A stretch of DNA of 64,000 nucleotides, taken from contig CM037870.1 in the NCBI GenBank assembly GCA_021292105.1, forward strand, positions 10,474,486 through 10,538,485. The letters run 5' to 3'. This DNA comes from Anadara kagoshimensis. Taxonomy: Eukaryota > Mollusca > Bivalvia > Arcoida > Arcidae. The notes beneath the pieces were generated by a model. It had not been told where the DNA came from. It did not search any database and saw nothing but the letters and a program-made list of their open reading frames with translations. A program made the position numbers and the translations under genes. Positions 12,468 through 27,000 of this stretch are shown one piece after another. Each line of letters opens with the position of its first letter. Position 1 is the stretch's first letter.

Positions 12468-13106
12468 AGATTGTAATTTATATTTTATACATGCTATGAA
12501 ATCGCTGCCAAAATTTTTTCTGTCATCTTTCGCTCTCGTCATATATATAATTAGACAAACTTATAAAACTTTTTTCAATTTTTATTTGTAACAAATCTGT
12601 ATTTTTGAAATAAAAACCCAAGAAATAAAACTATTTAATTGGCGTTGAATAGGTATGGCTGCATACATTGTAGTGTAAATTAAACATGTACTGTTTCAGT
12701 TACAAACAATATGTGTACAATTCTAATATGAAAATTGAGTGAAAGTGAAAAATGAAAAATAATTTCATTTCTTGAAATCTTTAAAACCTTAGCATGATGG
12801 TTTCAAATTTCATAGAACATAGCATCTACTAAAATTCCAAAATAAGACTTAACTACATGTGTTTGTTACTATTTGTACCAAACAATGTTTTGTATTTGAC
12901 ATTATTTTTACAAGATTTTACCCCTGAAACTATATTTAATAAATTTGATTTAATTTGTCTTCAATCAAAATTAAAATGACTTAATGAAGATATGAATTTA
13001 AATTTTAGTTGAAAGAAAATAGTTTCATATGCAACCCCCATTAAACTAATTTTTATTGAAAAATATGCGTTAAATGATTGATTACAGATATAGTGAACTT
13101 TTAGAA

Positions 13107-13700
13107 CAGCCGCGAAATATGCATAAAATGTTGAAGGGTTTAACATTATATTTTCTTATTCAATATAGATTATCAAACTAATTTAGTTGAACAGCCGCGA
13201 AATATGCATAAAATGTTTAAGGGTTTAACATTATATTTTCTTATTCAATATAGATTATCAAACTAATTTAGTTGAACAGCCGCGAAATATGCATAAAATG
13301 TTGAAGGGTTTAACATTATATTTTCTTATTCAATATAGATTATCAAACTAATTTAGTTGAACAGCCGCGAAATATGCATAAAATGTTTAAGGGTTTAACA
13401 TTATATTTTCTTATTCAATATAGATTATCAAACTAATTTAGTTGAACAGCCGCGAAATATGCATAAAATGTTTAAGGGTTTAACATTATATTTTCTTATT
13501 CAATATAGATTATCAAACTAATTTAGTTGAACAGCCGCGAAATATGCATAAAATGTTTAAGGGTTTAACATTATATTTTCTTATTCAATATAGATTATCA
13601 AACTAATTTAGTTGAACAGCCGCGAAATATGCATAAAATGTTGAAGGGTTTAACATTATATTTTCTTATTCAATATAGATTATCAAACTAATTTAGTTGA
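13107..13700. repeat. 85-bp tandem array, seven copies
   Basis: CAGCCGCGAAATATGCATAA recurs at 13107, 13192, 13277, 13362, 13447, 13532 and 13617, exactly every 85 bp. Two variants differ at TTGAAGGG/TTTAAGGG in the order A B A B B B A. Each unit has a palindromic ATGCAT. About 4 kb upstream of the Wnt1 ATG. Confidence 0.95.
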
Positions 13701-14434
13701 CAATTTAAAGTATAGGAGAACAATTGTTTAGTGCTTTCAAACATTGATTCGAGCTTTGTCAAAATTGAACAAGAAAGTTGAACCGAAAACTGAAAAGCGT
13801 ATACTTGGTAACTATCAATACAAACGTAAATGATGAGACAGCCAAACAAGACCAGATTTAAAAAATACATTTACAGGAACCACTGATTATAAAGCTACCG
13901 ACTGTAAATTTGTACAGTATTATTTTGTTTTATTTCTGGGACTTTGGATTAATGATCTAACATAAGTTAGCTCAACAGACAATGTTACAGCAGTAGATCT
14001 AGAAAAACAATCTTCATTTGGATTGTGTATTTGAGTCACCATTACACCAAGGACCTTGACCTCAAGTGGTCACAACATGTGGCAATCATGTTTATTTTTT
14101 TCGCGGTTGTCCTGCATCCTGACTATTGTTGAATACAGACTTTTCAGTGAAAATTTTCACATTTTAATCTCGGTGACAACGCGGCAAGCAAAGTCATTTG
14201 CGTGCATTAATGAATTGCAATTCGAAAATGGGCAAAAGATCACGATTCATTAATTCATTAGAAAAAATATAAAACTCTTGAATTAATCATCTATCAAGCC
14301 TACATATTGTTTAAATGTGATCGTACACAAGTCATGGGGAAATTAAATTTGTTATTTCACTGCACTAACCTAAAATTGAAAGGACGCATTATTTTTTTTT
14401 TATTTATTTATTTATTAACTAACTTATATTTCCA

Positions 14435-14482
<48 letters not shown>

Positions 14483-17400
14483 TCCAAATATTCATTTCCA
14501 AATATAAACTGTACGACAGTTCTCTGAAATTGCTCAGAAAATCTCAAAAATAAGAGATTGTGGCGTTGATTTCATAATGAATGAACTTTAATTTTCATAA
14601 AGTTGCAATATTAATATCAATATTACGTAAAAATTACCATACCTATGTCTTGTTTTATACGTTACTTAATAAACTTAATCGTTTTTATACATTCAGATAT
14701 ATTTAAAGTCATATATTCGTGATTTAAACCTTAACGAGAAATATTTGTATTGCCCCGTGTGACATTCACCATCCGAGCACATTAGATTATGAAAGATTAT
14801 CTCAAATAATTGATATTCAAAACCTATGGATTTTACCCTCGGGTCCGGACGACTGTCAGTTCAGGTCTGTTCCGTCACCCATGTCCGGGTTATCATTTTT
14901 ATCAAAACTTGGGAAGCGCGAAGACTACCGTTACATTACAATGGTAATTCTTTATATTATGAAATCCAATAATGATATGGTACAATTAGATTCAATTATT
15001 AATTGTTCACATTCACACAAGTGTTGTTCAAATAAAATACAATGTTAGGTAATGTATAAGATTGATTTGGACTTATCAGGGAATATTTAATATCATATGG
15101 AACAACACGTTTGACAGACAAGTGTCATCGCCAGTTAATTGACCCCGATTACATGTAGGAGTATGTAGCTATTTCTGAACCGAAAAACGATGTAACTTAA
15201 GGAATCTTGGTTAAAAGAATGAAAAAATAAAATAATGTCTTTCTTCACGATTTTCTGAAAAATTCTTATTTTTTCTATTTTTATGTATTTAAGGCATGCA
15301 TTACACAACCCTTTGTTAAAATAAAAAAGTCTCTCGCTGCACACAAAGACAGCATAATTGTTTGTTTTATTTTTTAAAACTGACAATAATATATTTATAA
15401 AAGTTTGAACATATTGGTCATTTGGTCATCGTGTTTAAAGGTCCATCAGAATGGACAAGTCGGACACCGACCCTTAGGCCAGTCCAGATAGTATAAGTCA
15501 TACCGTACAGCCGCGACTTGGTATACCAGTACACTTATTCTTTTAAATCATACAGGGTCAATAGATAAGACAAACATTATTTGATATTTGGTTTAATTGA
15601 TATAGACGTGACGACGTATTATCTACTTCACATTAGATATATCTATACATGGAACAATTCAATATATTCTAGTTATGACTATTAAATTCTGTCTGTCGGA
15701 TATTAAACACGGAAATACAATAATTCACGAAAGTTTAACACGAAAAACAAATATTGGTTAATTTTCATACTAAAATATAGAAATTCGTGGATTATACAAA
15801 TTTTATTGGATTTTAATACACAGATAATAATAATTCAAGGTTTGGAAATAGGAAACAGTGAAATATATAATATATGGAATTTTATTACACGTTTGGCAAT
15901 TTCCTAAGTTGTTTAATTCATTTCTGGAATTAGTTAAAAAGAAAACGGGTGGTTTTACCGCATATAGAAAACAAAGAAAATTAAAAAGTGTGTAGAGTTT
16001 AGAAAAGAAATCAAGAAAGATTTTTGGGAAATTTAAACATTTTGTATTAGTCACTTAAATTGGAATGTTTTATAAAAGTGTTAGGTTGGAGTAAATTGCC
16101 TCATAAAGCTGGGTTTATTAAAGTTTAATTATTTTGGGGATCATGCCCTCGGATATTTTACGACCAGCCACATAAAATCAGTTAACACATTCGTGCAAGG
16201 ACATAGCAGTTTACCCATTGTCCAGACATTAACTTTCGTGTCGTGACCACTTCCACAAAACGGCAATAAAACAGCTACGGAAAATTTTACCATGCAAAGG
16301 GTGAATCTTCAAATTAAAATACCTAAACGGTAGAGATATTCATCAAATTGATACTATTTTATTGGTATGAATTTGTATGATTGAGGACTGAGTGCCAAAT
16401 AATGAAAGCTAATTGGCCAGAATAATTGCCTCGGAGCAGGACCTTAGCCACAAGGGAGTACGGGTGCGTTATTAAACCGTTTATTAATAAGACCGAGTAT
16501 ATTTTTTTAAAATCATAAGGGATTTTACCGTGATTTTGTGACGGTTAATTCTAGGATTGGGTGTTACAAGTGCCTATCATTGGAGAATCATCAAGTATAA
16601 TTGATTTTAAAACCAGAATTTATTAAACATTAGTGAATTGTAACAATTTGAAACCTATCTCAATGTCCGTAATTTGTTCATAAACCGAGAAAAAATCAGT
16701 CACGCCAGAATGGCAATTATATGGAGAAACAAGTTGATTTACAAATGACTTCTAAACTATCATTTTTGATTGCTCTTTGGAATTTTTGTTTTCTAGTATC
16801 TTTTTTCCACTCGGCCACACAGATCAATCATCAAACGTAAAGACCGGGTAGGAGGGAGGTTCCAAATGATATACTAATGTGTACCAAGACATTCCGGGTG
16901 ACCGGGGATTACTCTGGAACTGATGTGAGAAATTCCTCTTCAGAAAAACGTGTGCGATAAATATCTAAACTTGTCATCATTTGTGTTAAACATTTTTTTC
17001 GCGGTTAACCGAACATCCGCAATTAATGTATAAACATTATATAAAGAGTGATTTTCACAGTTTTACATCAAATCTAATATATCATTCTGGAAGACTTTAT
17101 TATTTCATCATATATTTTTGATATTTTCGGACTTATTGTTTCTTGGGCCATTTCCCCCAACTCATTGGTCCATTTTATGAAGGAGACTTAGTCGGCTGAT
17201 TAATCATACGGACCGTCATCATCGTTAAATTACGTCTTAGCTACATCATACCTAACATAAGTAATTATTTTCAGAATATTTCAAACTAACAAGTGTCATT
17301 TTTCAGCGACTCTATAATTTTATTGAGGACAAGAGGAAAATCGTAAAACTTAACACAATAAGTCCGTTAAGTAATCATTCAAAGAGCGATAGATAAGCAT

Positions 17401-17750
17401 TGGAGTCGAGGGCAAACTGAACCATTTAACCATAGTGTCATTTCTAGAACTAAATCTGTGAACCTTATTGTTCAAATATACAGTGTAGTGGTGAAAATCG
17501 ATATAGATTTTGATTTATTGATTGGTTTTGCGAAGATTAAAACGTCAATGGTTAGTGAGATGTGAAGTTCAACAATTTCCGTCTTGCGCTTAGACTTCAG
17601 CGCTTTTGGATTTTACCGAAAACAATGACGTGAAAGTTGCATACAGGAAGTGTTCTCAATTTTTATCAAATATTAGTTTTTTGTGAATATGTAAATATTT
17701 AAAATTGTTTTGTTTCGAAGGATTTAAGTGAATTTTCAGATGACAGTAAA
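13701..17750. other. Wnt1 5' flank without recognised repeats
   Basis: About 4 kb with no recognised gene or mobile element apart from the ATT tract. It should include the Wnt1 promoter and 5' UTR. I see no convincing TATA box placed relative to a known start site, so no promoter is called. Confidence 0.4.
14435..14481. repeat. (ATT)n microsatellite
   Basis: About 15 ATT units; a shorter ATT/ATTT tract lies at 18000-18050 in Wnt1 intron 1. Confidence 0.9.
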
Positions 17751-17839
17751 ATGCGATTTGAGTTATTTTTAATTTTGTTACTGACTGTTTTAGAATTAGT
17801 TTCTCCTAAGAAGACCAAATTGAAAGGCACAAAGTGGTG
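17751..17839 (+). CDS. Wnt1: Wnt1 exon 1 (signal peptide)
   Basis: Start ATG at 17751 with A at -3. An in-frame TAA lies at 17700-17702 with no other in-frame ATG between, which supports this start if transcription begins upstream of it. It encodes a short hydrophobic leader ([12 protein letters not shown]) followed by a basic stretch ending in Lys-Trp-Trp. Many Wnt1 proteins also have a tryptophan pair here. The donor is TG|GTAAGT, so Trp30 is split between exons. This exon is too short to be found by ORF length and was located by reading back from exon 2. Confidence 0.85.
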
Positions 17840-17994
17840 GTAAGTATCTAATATAGAAAAATCATTGCTATAAATGATCATTAATGTTTGTAGTAAAATA
17901 TATATTGTTATATGCAGAATTTTTAAATTAGTGTAAAGACTTTTAATTCAAAATTTCTGTACATGAGAGAATTTTAAAATATTTGAATTTCCTT

Positions 17995-18033
<39 letters not shown>

Positions 18034-21000
18034 TATTTATTTATTATTATCGGAAACAATGGTTTTGATATTGTTTAACATTAAATAGACAATGTTTGAT
18101 TTAAAAAACAAAACCTATTTTATTTAATTTCGTTTTAATATTTTGAAATTCTCAAACCCCACATATACCCGTCTCTTCTCAAATGCCGGGTGTTTACTGT
18201 GTTGTATCATTTCAACTAACCATAAAAGTTTATTCAATTAAGCTAGAACACCGAACAGTTTAATTGAAATATTCAATAATATGTATATAAAACGGAAAAT
18301 ATGAAACAAAACGAAGACAAACATTAATAAATATCATATAAATAAATATCAGAGAGTCATTCAATAAGTAACAGATGTTAAGTCTATTCACATCAACCCT
18401 TCCTATATTTGACGTCTCCGATGACTTATCTTTATTCGATTAAGCTATCAAAGAATGACGAAATTAATTTGATTTTGTACAAATACACATACAGAAACAA
18501 AGATCTTTTAATTAATTTTAAAAAACCACAAAAAAAGTTTTGAACATATAATTTTTAAAAAATTCTTTGATGTTTGAGTTTTAAAAATTTTAGTTTTCTT
18601 CGTTTTATCAGTTATGAATTCAGTCTTTGTGTTATTTTTTGTAAATTATTCACCAATCTAAATCAGTAATTCTTAGTGTATATACATTCCAGTGTTTGTA
18701 ACATTATATATTTATCAGGAGGTTGGTATTCCAGCCTGGTACATCAAAAGTTGGACATTTCAATAGAAAAAGTTGACATTATTAATCAAACTGTCATAGA
18801 TTGATTCCTTATCGACAACACAAGTAGTTACAACCAACAGCTAAATAATATCAATTACAAATACTTTGTCTAACATGCATTTACTTAAACAAGTCTTTTG
18901 GAAAAATAACGGTCTTAGTCTTTCATTAGTGTAAAATTTATATTCAATTCTCTGAGCAAGGCATGATAAATTGAACAGGCGTAAAAATGTAAACTCATGA
19001 TAAGAACTCTTCTACTTAAAAAAATAAAAAAGTCAAGATAAGAACTCTTCTTATTGAAAACAAAATAGTTATCTTTGTTGTCTGGCGGTAATGACCAAAC
19101 CGGAAATTATCCAGGAGAGGACATAAGGGGCGGGACTTTATACAACTAAACAGATCAACACTAGCGTCGTTCTTAATGATTTTTTGTGTCCTCATTTATT
19201 TAACATCTTGTTTTTAGCCTTTCATGTTGGAGTTGACAGCAGTATATATTTCCTAGCCAAAGGCTTAAGTTTCCATCAATTAACATAGCATATATCTATT
19301 TATGCTTTGGCGAGGAGGTAATTAAGACCTGATATATAAAGACGAGAATTTTCTTATCAAAAATGGAGAAACGAAAAAAAAACTTTGTCACTCGATAAAT
19401 CAATTTCTTTCAAGTCAGGTAAAGTTTTAATGACAGATTTCATGAAATTGTTGACTTTCTAAGGAATTGTTTTCCGAAACAGCCGTCTAGTGCTGTAAAT
19501 TTAACGCGGGTTTTGTAATATTTAGGATTGATTGTAAAATAGAAAACTATAACACAATTGTTATATATAGAATGTACTTACATTGGAAAGTCAATGATAA
19601 CCGCTATGTATTTAAATTCCTTCGAACAGATACTGCATAATACAAACACAAATTTGAGAAACTTAATAAAAACAATAATCATAAATAAAGCAAAATTAAT
19701 CCTTGTTTAGAATTTTTATACCACAAACAGGTTTTACAAATTTAATTAATCCCAGTTCGTAATGCCACTTGTATCGTTTGTAACAAAATTAATAAAATTA
19801 AATAAAATACTCCATATTTCAATATTTTTGCAACAAAAACTAAAGGGACATGATAACTGAATATTCCTTTTATACAAAATATTACTAGTAACTTGTTTTT
19901 GACTAAATCAAGTTTTCATCATTGAAATAGCGGAAAATTTGATATGTAATCATTAAAAATCCATTTACATCTGAGGTTTTCATATGATAAACTTACTACT
20001 CGGAGATAAAAGAGTGTGCTCAATTTTCATGGATAATAATCATTTGTTCAAAGGGGAGATTAAAGGAGTTCTTCTTTACCATCTCCAGCCTAGGGTTTGA
20101 TCTGCTGATTTACTGAACCTCAAAGTTCAGATCAAGGCTTTTCTAACTTTGAAGTTTTAACCACGGACATGTTAGTGAAAAAATTTCTTTTTGCTTCACT
20201 AATAAGAGTAAATAAAATGCTATGTTAATTCTTTATTTTAGAGGGTCTTATTTCTTTTACCTATGAATAAAATAAATTTAAAAAACTTCATTGATCTCAA
20301 TGCATCGATACATCATGTATGTCTTTTTACACTAAAACGTGTTTGTTTTATCGTAACATCTCCTAAATGATATAGATACCGAAGTTTACGCCATGAATTA
20401 CTGACATATTCATTGAAATTGTTTGCATTGATGTGCACATTTTTTCTCCTGTTAAACGATAATAAAAAGATGAATTTAGAAATTTATATTAGTTTACAAG
20501 GTACCCGTAGTTTTAATATTACTACATCACGCTTTTACAAGCGTAAAACGCATCCTTTTATAACGTCTAATGTTGTATTATAACCATCATAAGGTGAATC
20601 TCATCTAAAAGGTTTTTTTCTTTTTTAAATCACTTCTTTATTTAATGTCAAACAGTACATGTCAGGATGCAAGCTTAGGAAAGCTTCACTTTGTACAAAA
20701 TTCACACATTACTTTCTCGGATATTTTGTTAAAAAAGAGGAAAAAGTTTTGAAATTAAATTTAGAAAAACACCTTTTAAATCAACTATGTATTTTTATGT
20801 TATAAGACATATTTATACCATATAAATTGGTTATAAATCATCTTGACAGTCAAGAAATTATGAATGAAATAATCTTATTTAGATCATTCATGATCATACT
20901 TAAATGCACCTTATTAATAAAGAATTAAATATAGATATTAATTAGTCTCTGTTTTTATGTGCTGTAGTTGCTAATTAAGCTTCAGCAGCCAGCAGCATAT

Positions 21001-24000
21001 TTATGGCTTGATCAATTGCAGGACCCCATTACCATATGTTCATGCAAACAATGCGTGGTTACAATTAGCTACAACTATATATATAAATATTAATGACAAA
21101 GCGTTGCTCAATAGTTTACACTTTTTTAAAAGCAATACAAAAAAAGCGTGATACCATTAGCTTAGTACATAATGTAGTATATACGATTATTAATTGTTAA
21201 AATCAAGTCTTGAGCTATGGTATACTGAAAGTTAGTCTTTATAGTATAGGTAAGCAATGGGAATAAGACATACATGAATTTTGATACAGACGCAAATTTT
21301 CCAAGATTAAGAAAATAATCTGTCATGGTAAACCGCAGATAGAATACTTTATTTTGTGTTGCCTCACTTCCCTGGTGGAAGTTCACGTGTCTAACATAAC
21401 TTGTCAGTTCCAAAGTTTTAACTTTACTCCTGGATTGTGATTTGGATATGGATTAGTATGTTTGATTTTTATTTTGTTTGCAAGTTTTATTGGTATCGTA
21501 ATTAGATTAATTAGATTGATCGGCTTTTCTCCAGTCCATAAGCCTATACTATTGCAGATTTTAACACGTGGTTATACGATAAAGATTGAACTAAAGAACT
21601 TAAAAATTGCAAATTGAAAGATCGCTAATGATTTATAACAATTATATCAAATGAAATTTTGAAGTTGTATTAATGTCTACAAAATCCCAAAACCCCAAAA
21701 CGGCTTATTTTTCAAATTGAACAAGAACTCGTTTAGACTAGATTTTGGAATAAACAAATCAATCTAATTAACTAAAGTTTCTTAAAATACGTCTCTGCAT
21801 AATGGAAAGCAGGAAGCGTTTACCCTTTCCGGAGCATCCAGCCTCACTTCCCTAGGGATGTTCAACTGTATAACTATTTGCCAGTTTTCAAATTTTTTAC
21901 ATCCTGCTTCTGTTATTGGTTGTAGAATATGATACTCGTATAATTCAAGGGCTTCAAATAGTGCTTTAAATACATCAGAATTGCATTAATGTCCGTCCAA
22001 AGTCTTTTATCTTCAATGATCAAAATATGATTTTGTCTTTTTTCGTACTGTTTGCCTATTTCTTTCATAAACACAACCAATATGTTGTCTATAAATAAAT
22101 ATGTCTGCATAATGGTTAGCAGGATGCGCTTACCCTTCTGGAGCATCCGGTCTTACTTTCCTGGTGGAAGTTCAACTGTTTATTTAAATTTGTCAGTTTT
22201 CAAAGTTTTTACTTTGCTTTTGGAATTCTATTTCTGCACGGTTACTGGTTTAAAATAAATGGTATAGTCCACTGACATCTAATAGAACAATAAATTCATC
22301 AGCTGAGCTATGTTTCTATCGCATCAAATGTCCGTCCAAATTCTTTCATCTTCAATAATCAAAATATGTTTTTGTCTTTTGTCGTCTTGTTTGCCCGTTT
22401 CTTTCATAAACTTTTATTGCTTGCAATAGCTATGGTCAAGTACTTGCTTTTTAGTTGCAATTTGATTCATTTAAAAATGGAAGCAAAAACTATGCTTCTA
22501 AGACAGCGATTTTATCTTACATTCATGATCCCGTTAGTTTAAAATTGATAAGTGGAATTTATATCCTGTATGCTGCGCGATGATGCCTTAAAAACCAAAC
22601 GTTTATGTGAAAATAACAGAAGCATTACTATAATTACATTGTTAAGGAGATGTTTAAACTTCCGGATCTCCCGGTCTCACTGCCTTGATGGAAGTTCGCG
22701 TGTTTAATATCATTTCTGGGTTTTCAAAGTTTTCATTGCGCGATGATGCCTTAAAAACCAAACGTTTATGTTGAAATAACAGAAGCTATACAATAATTAC
22801 GTTGTTTGGGAGATGCTTACACTTCCGGATCTCCCGGTCTCACTTCCTAGATGGAAGTGCACGTGTTTGATATCTTTTCTCAGTTTTCTCAGTTTTCATT
22901 TCGCTTTTTTATTGCCATTCAGACATGAACCACTATTTTCGTGTTTGATTTTCTAACGCTTTCCTTTGAATTTCTTAAATCTTAATTTAATCTTTTGTAG
23001 GACCTTAGCAAATATTGGAAGGCCTTCGAACGACCTGCATTCAAACACACAGTTATATAATAGTCCCAGTCTCTTACCATTGACCAAACGTCAAAGAAGA
23101 CTGGTCACCAAAAATCCTGGCACTATCTTAGCTCTTATGAAAGGAGCCAGGATGGCCATAGATGAATGCAAACATCAATTTAGAAATCGACGATGGAATT
23201 GTCCTACATATGACGATGATCATGGCAGGCCAATTTTTGGAAAAATATTACAAAAAGGTAAGTCAGTTTTACATAACCCTGTTTTGTCAAAATATACGAG
23301 TCTTCTTTTACAGAACGGGAGCTTGTTGTTGATCAAATGGAAGAAGAAAAAACGAAACGACTGATACAACACACTATTATTGAAGTGTATGATAATCTGA
23401 AATAGGCCATCAACTAATATTTTTATCATAAACAATCATGATGTTTTGCTAACGTCTGGTTGCTTTTTAAGGGGAGGCAATTTTTACATGTATGTTCATC
23501 GACATCTGCAGTTTAGTCTATTAAGATTGTGTATATTCAGAAACCGTCTCTGAATCCTTATTCAGACCGCGTGGAGATCTGATGCGGTCAGATTTTCAAA
23601 TTCATTTTCCGCTATCTCAAGTTATAAAAATGTCATAGAAAATACCAATCTGTTTGTAAATATCTTAAAGGCTTGACAAGAAATAAAATGACTTGTTAGT
23701 TAAATTGTTCACCGTGATAAAATCAAAAAACGAATCTGTTAGAAATGATTGTGGATTAATAAACCTTTCTCCCGGCAAAAACCTACTCATATTGACACTT
23801 GGGAATGCTACAGTTAGGTGAAATTAATGCGCTACCGGCGATGTACACCTATTTTATCGCTACGCTTCGATATTTTGTCAACCTAAGGGTTGAATTTCAC
23901 AGTTGAAATGTTTATTTTATAGTGTATTTTGCCATAAAAATGTCAACAAAAGTCCAAAAAGTATTTTAATTTATAAGTTGATTTCTCTTAATACATTTTC

Positions 24001-27000
24001 CTTAACACATAATAACTTATTTATATATCGTCCCTCGCCGTCCTGTCCTTACAGAAAATCGATTGTCTAACATGATCAATTATATATCGATATAACACGG
24101 CTAATTAATGACGAGACAATTTGTGATTTTCTTCTCACTAAAGTTTGATTGATAGAACAATTTATTCAGACATGTGTTCAGGTTGATTAATCCACATGTG
24201 TATTTTCATTTGTTTTAAATTATTATAAGACATCCGTACAATTATTATGATATACCCGGTCTCAGTTGCCTGGTGGAAGTTCACGCGTTTAAATTTATTT
24301 GTCAGTTTTGAAGTTTTTACTTTGCTTTAGGACATCAGCGACATTTAATGCCGTATTAAATGTCGCTAGGAACATGGATTAGTAAGTACGTTTGTATTTT
24401 ACACATCACAGATATAAAAAACGAACCTTATCCGAATTTCATAATGGTAAAATAATGATAATAATAAAACGCAATGGTAAATAGTAATATATTATTGAGG
24501 ATGCCAGACATTGGTGTGTATTCCGTTTTTGCTTATTTCCTTACCCGCACTGACTTCAACAAGTAAGCTAATCACATAAAACTTGCAAATAATTTTCATT
24601 GTAAGCAAGTACTCCCTTTAAAACTCGTTGTAATATGTTGTTGTTGGCATACACTGTTTTGTCAGTTATCAATCAAACCCAAACATACATGTTCAAATCA
24701 CAATCACAGAAGTAAAGTAAAAACTTTGAAACTGGCAAATTAAATTATATGCATGGACTTCCACCCGAAAATGAGGCCGGTAGCTCCGGTAGGGCAAGCA
24801 CATTATATAATGAAGTGTGTTAACCTTCAACATTATGTGTCGGATTAATTGAAGTTTGAAGGATACACGTGCACAAAATCTCACTAAAGGCTAATCTCTA
24901 ATTGTACTCAAAAAGCAGCTACTTATGTCACCAAAGTCACGTTTCTTCAGTTAAATACCAACATGATTATAGTTAGGAAGTATCGATGTTTTAACACGGA
25001 GGTAATTACTTAGTGCCGATTCGGAAGCACATTTCGAGCTACCGTAACTTATATCTCGACACCATTTTGGCAGCTGACGTCTATCTCTCGGCAGCATTTC
25101 GTCCTCTAGCTGTCTTATTTCGACCAATACGAAGCCGAGCTTCGACAACATTTCGTTAATCTTGTTGTTAAACTTTTGACAGGTCTGTACTATACATGGC
25201 GTACTACGCGGGGCTAATGTATCGATATGTGTAACAATAAAGATTGAATAAGATGAGTTGTGGTTTGATTAAATCGGACCACGTTAATTGACACAATCGT
25301 TTAGTTTTATAAATCTGTATGTGTAAATAACTAATACATGTCAACTTTAGAACTGACATGATAATAAGGTGTTTCTCATCATGCGATTTATAAGTATTTA
25401 AATCCGACCCTTTTGACTTATTACGACTAATTGCTCTGATTTATGACCTAGCAACAAAGAAATCACTTCAAGATGTTTGTGCAGTAACAATAGATATAAT
25501 GCGTCTAATTATTCAATAAATAATTAATACTAGTTATATTTAATATTCGATATTTTAAGTCTATCTCGTACTTGGTATGGTGTAGAATTAAGTTGCATGT
25601 GTCCGATTGCTGTGATAACCCTGCATATCTCGCATTTTATATGCATCTCAGCATTGTTATTATAAAGTGTGGAATGCAATCAAATCTGCGCCCTGTGCAT
25701 TCAGTCCATTCTATGTTAATATCACAATCCAAAATGCATTAAAATGCAAGAAAAAAGTTTGAAAACTGGCAAACTAAGTTAAATCCGTGAACTTCCAACA
25801 TGAAAGTAAGGCAGGGTGCATATAATCTATTGACCGATCAGATGACCACATCCAATAGTTATCATTTTGGATTTTTGGATTTGTATAATGTGTATGGCTT
25901 TTTTGTCAATCAAACTAAGTTAAACTGAGTATCTGCGTCCATGATCCACTATATTTGGGGCAGTGGAAACTGTAAAATTGTGTGATCAAGGGAAGGACGT
26001 CCCTTTTTTGTGTTTTAAAGAAAAACTTGGAAAATTGAAACTTAACAAATTTCGAAACTAGCTTCGAGAGTATAGTTGAAGATGAACAAAAGATAACTAC
26101 ATACTGAAAATATTGTATATTCTGAGAGAAAAAAAAGAAATTAAAACCCTGTTAATCTCTTGAAATCTAAAATGAATGTTTGAAAAAAGCAAATCAAAGG
26201 TTGAAATTTTCTAATATTTATTAAATTTATCTATTTATTGATTGATTTATTTATTTATTGATTTATTTATTTATCTATTTATTTATTTGGTAACTAAAAT
26301 GTTTAATAATATATATAGTTCGCGCAGTACTTATTTGTTCGGATGCATCACCTAATCTTAGTTACACGGGTCAACGTATTGGTGTCTAGAGTACATTTGA
26401 GATGTGTGTATCGGTTCCTTAGTGCTAAACATTTCTAATAAATATGCTAAGCTTGTTGATATTCTAGAAATGATATTTTCTAAATTATGTACGGATCCAT
26501 GTTTCACTGTTTATTCACCATTTATTAGTGTTCTTTAATAGGGTTTAATATCAGGTACCCATTTCTATTAAAACTGTTGTAATTTGTGATTTTATATCGC
26601 AGTGTATAAGCCGATTTTTTGGCATTAGAACGGTTTGTAGATGTAGAGTTAACCAGACATAACTTAATAATAATTCAAATATAACATCTTTCTATAAACT
26701 ATTTGTTGATTGCATATTTAAATTCCCATAAATTGTCGTACAAATATTTTGATTGAATATTAAATGAGAAATTACTAATATTCTTTCGAATAGTTTTGGT
26801 GTTGCCATGGCGGGAGTTTTGAGCGGTAAAATTGGCTATGGGATCCAGTCACGTCTTAGATAGGTTCACATAATTTAAAAATGATAATGTTAACGTAGGC
26901 TATTGGTTAAACCAAACCCTTCGCAGACAGACTATATTTATCTATCAAAACACCATTGTCAGTATCAACCTTGGAGTCATAAAATTGTAATTTTTATAGA

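Noticed and set aside
13107..13700. CRISPR array
   Set aside because: The 85-bp units are contiguous with no unique spacers, and this is animal DNA.
1..17700. Additional cluster genes such as Wnt9 or Wnt10
   Set aside because: No cysteine-rich Wnt block (CKCHG, RWNC, CCGRG types) is readable on either strand outside the listed exons.
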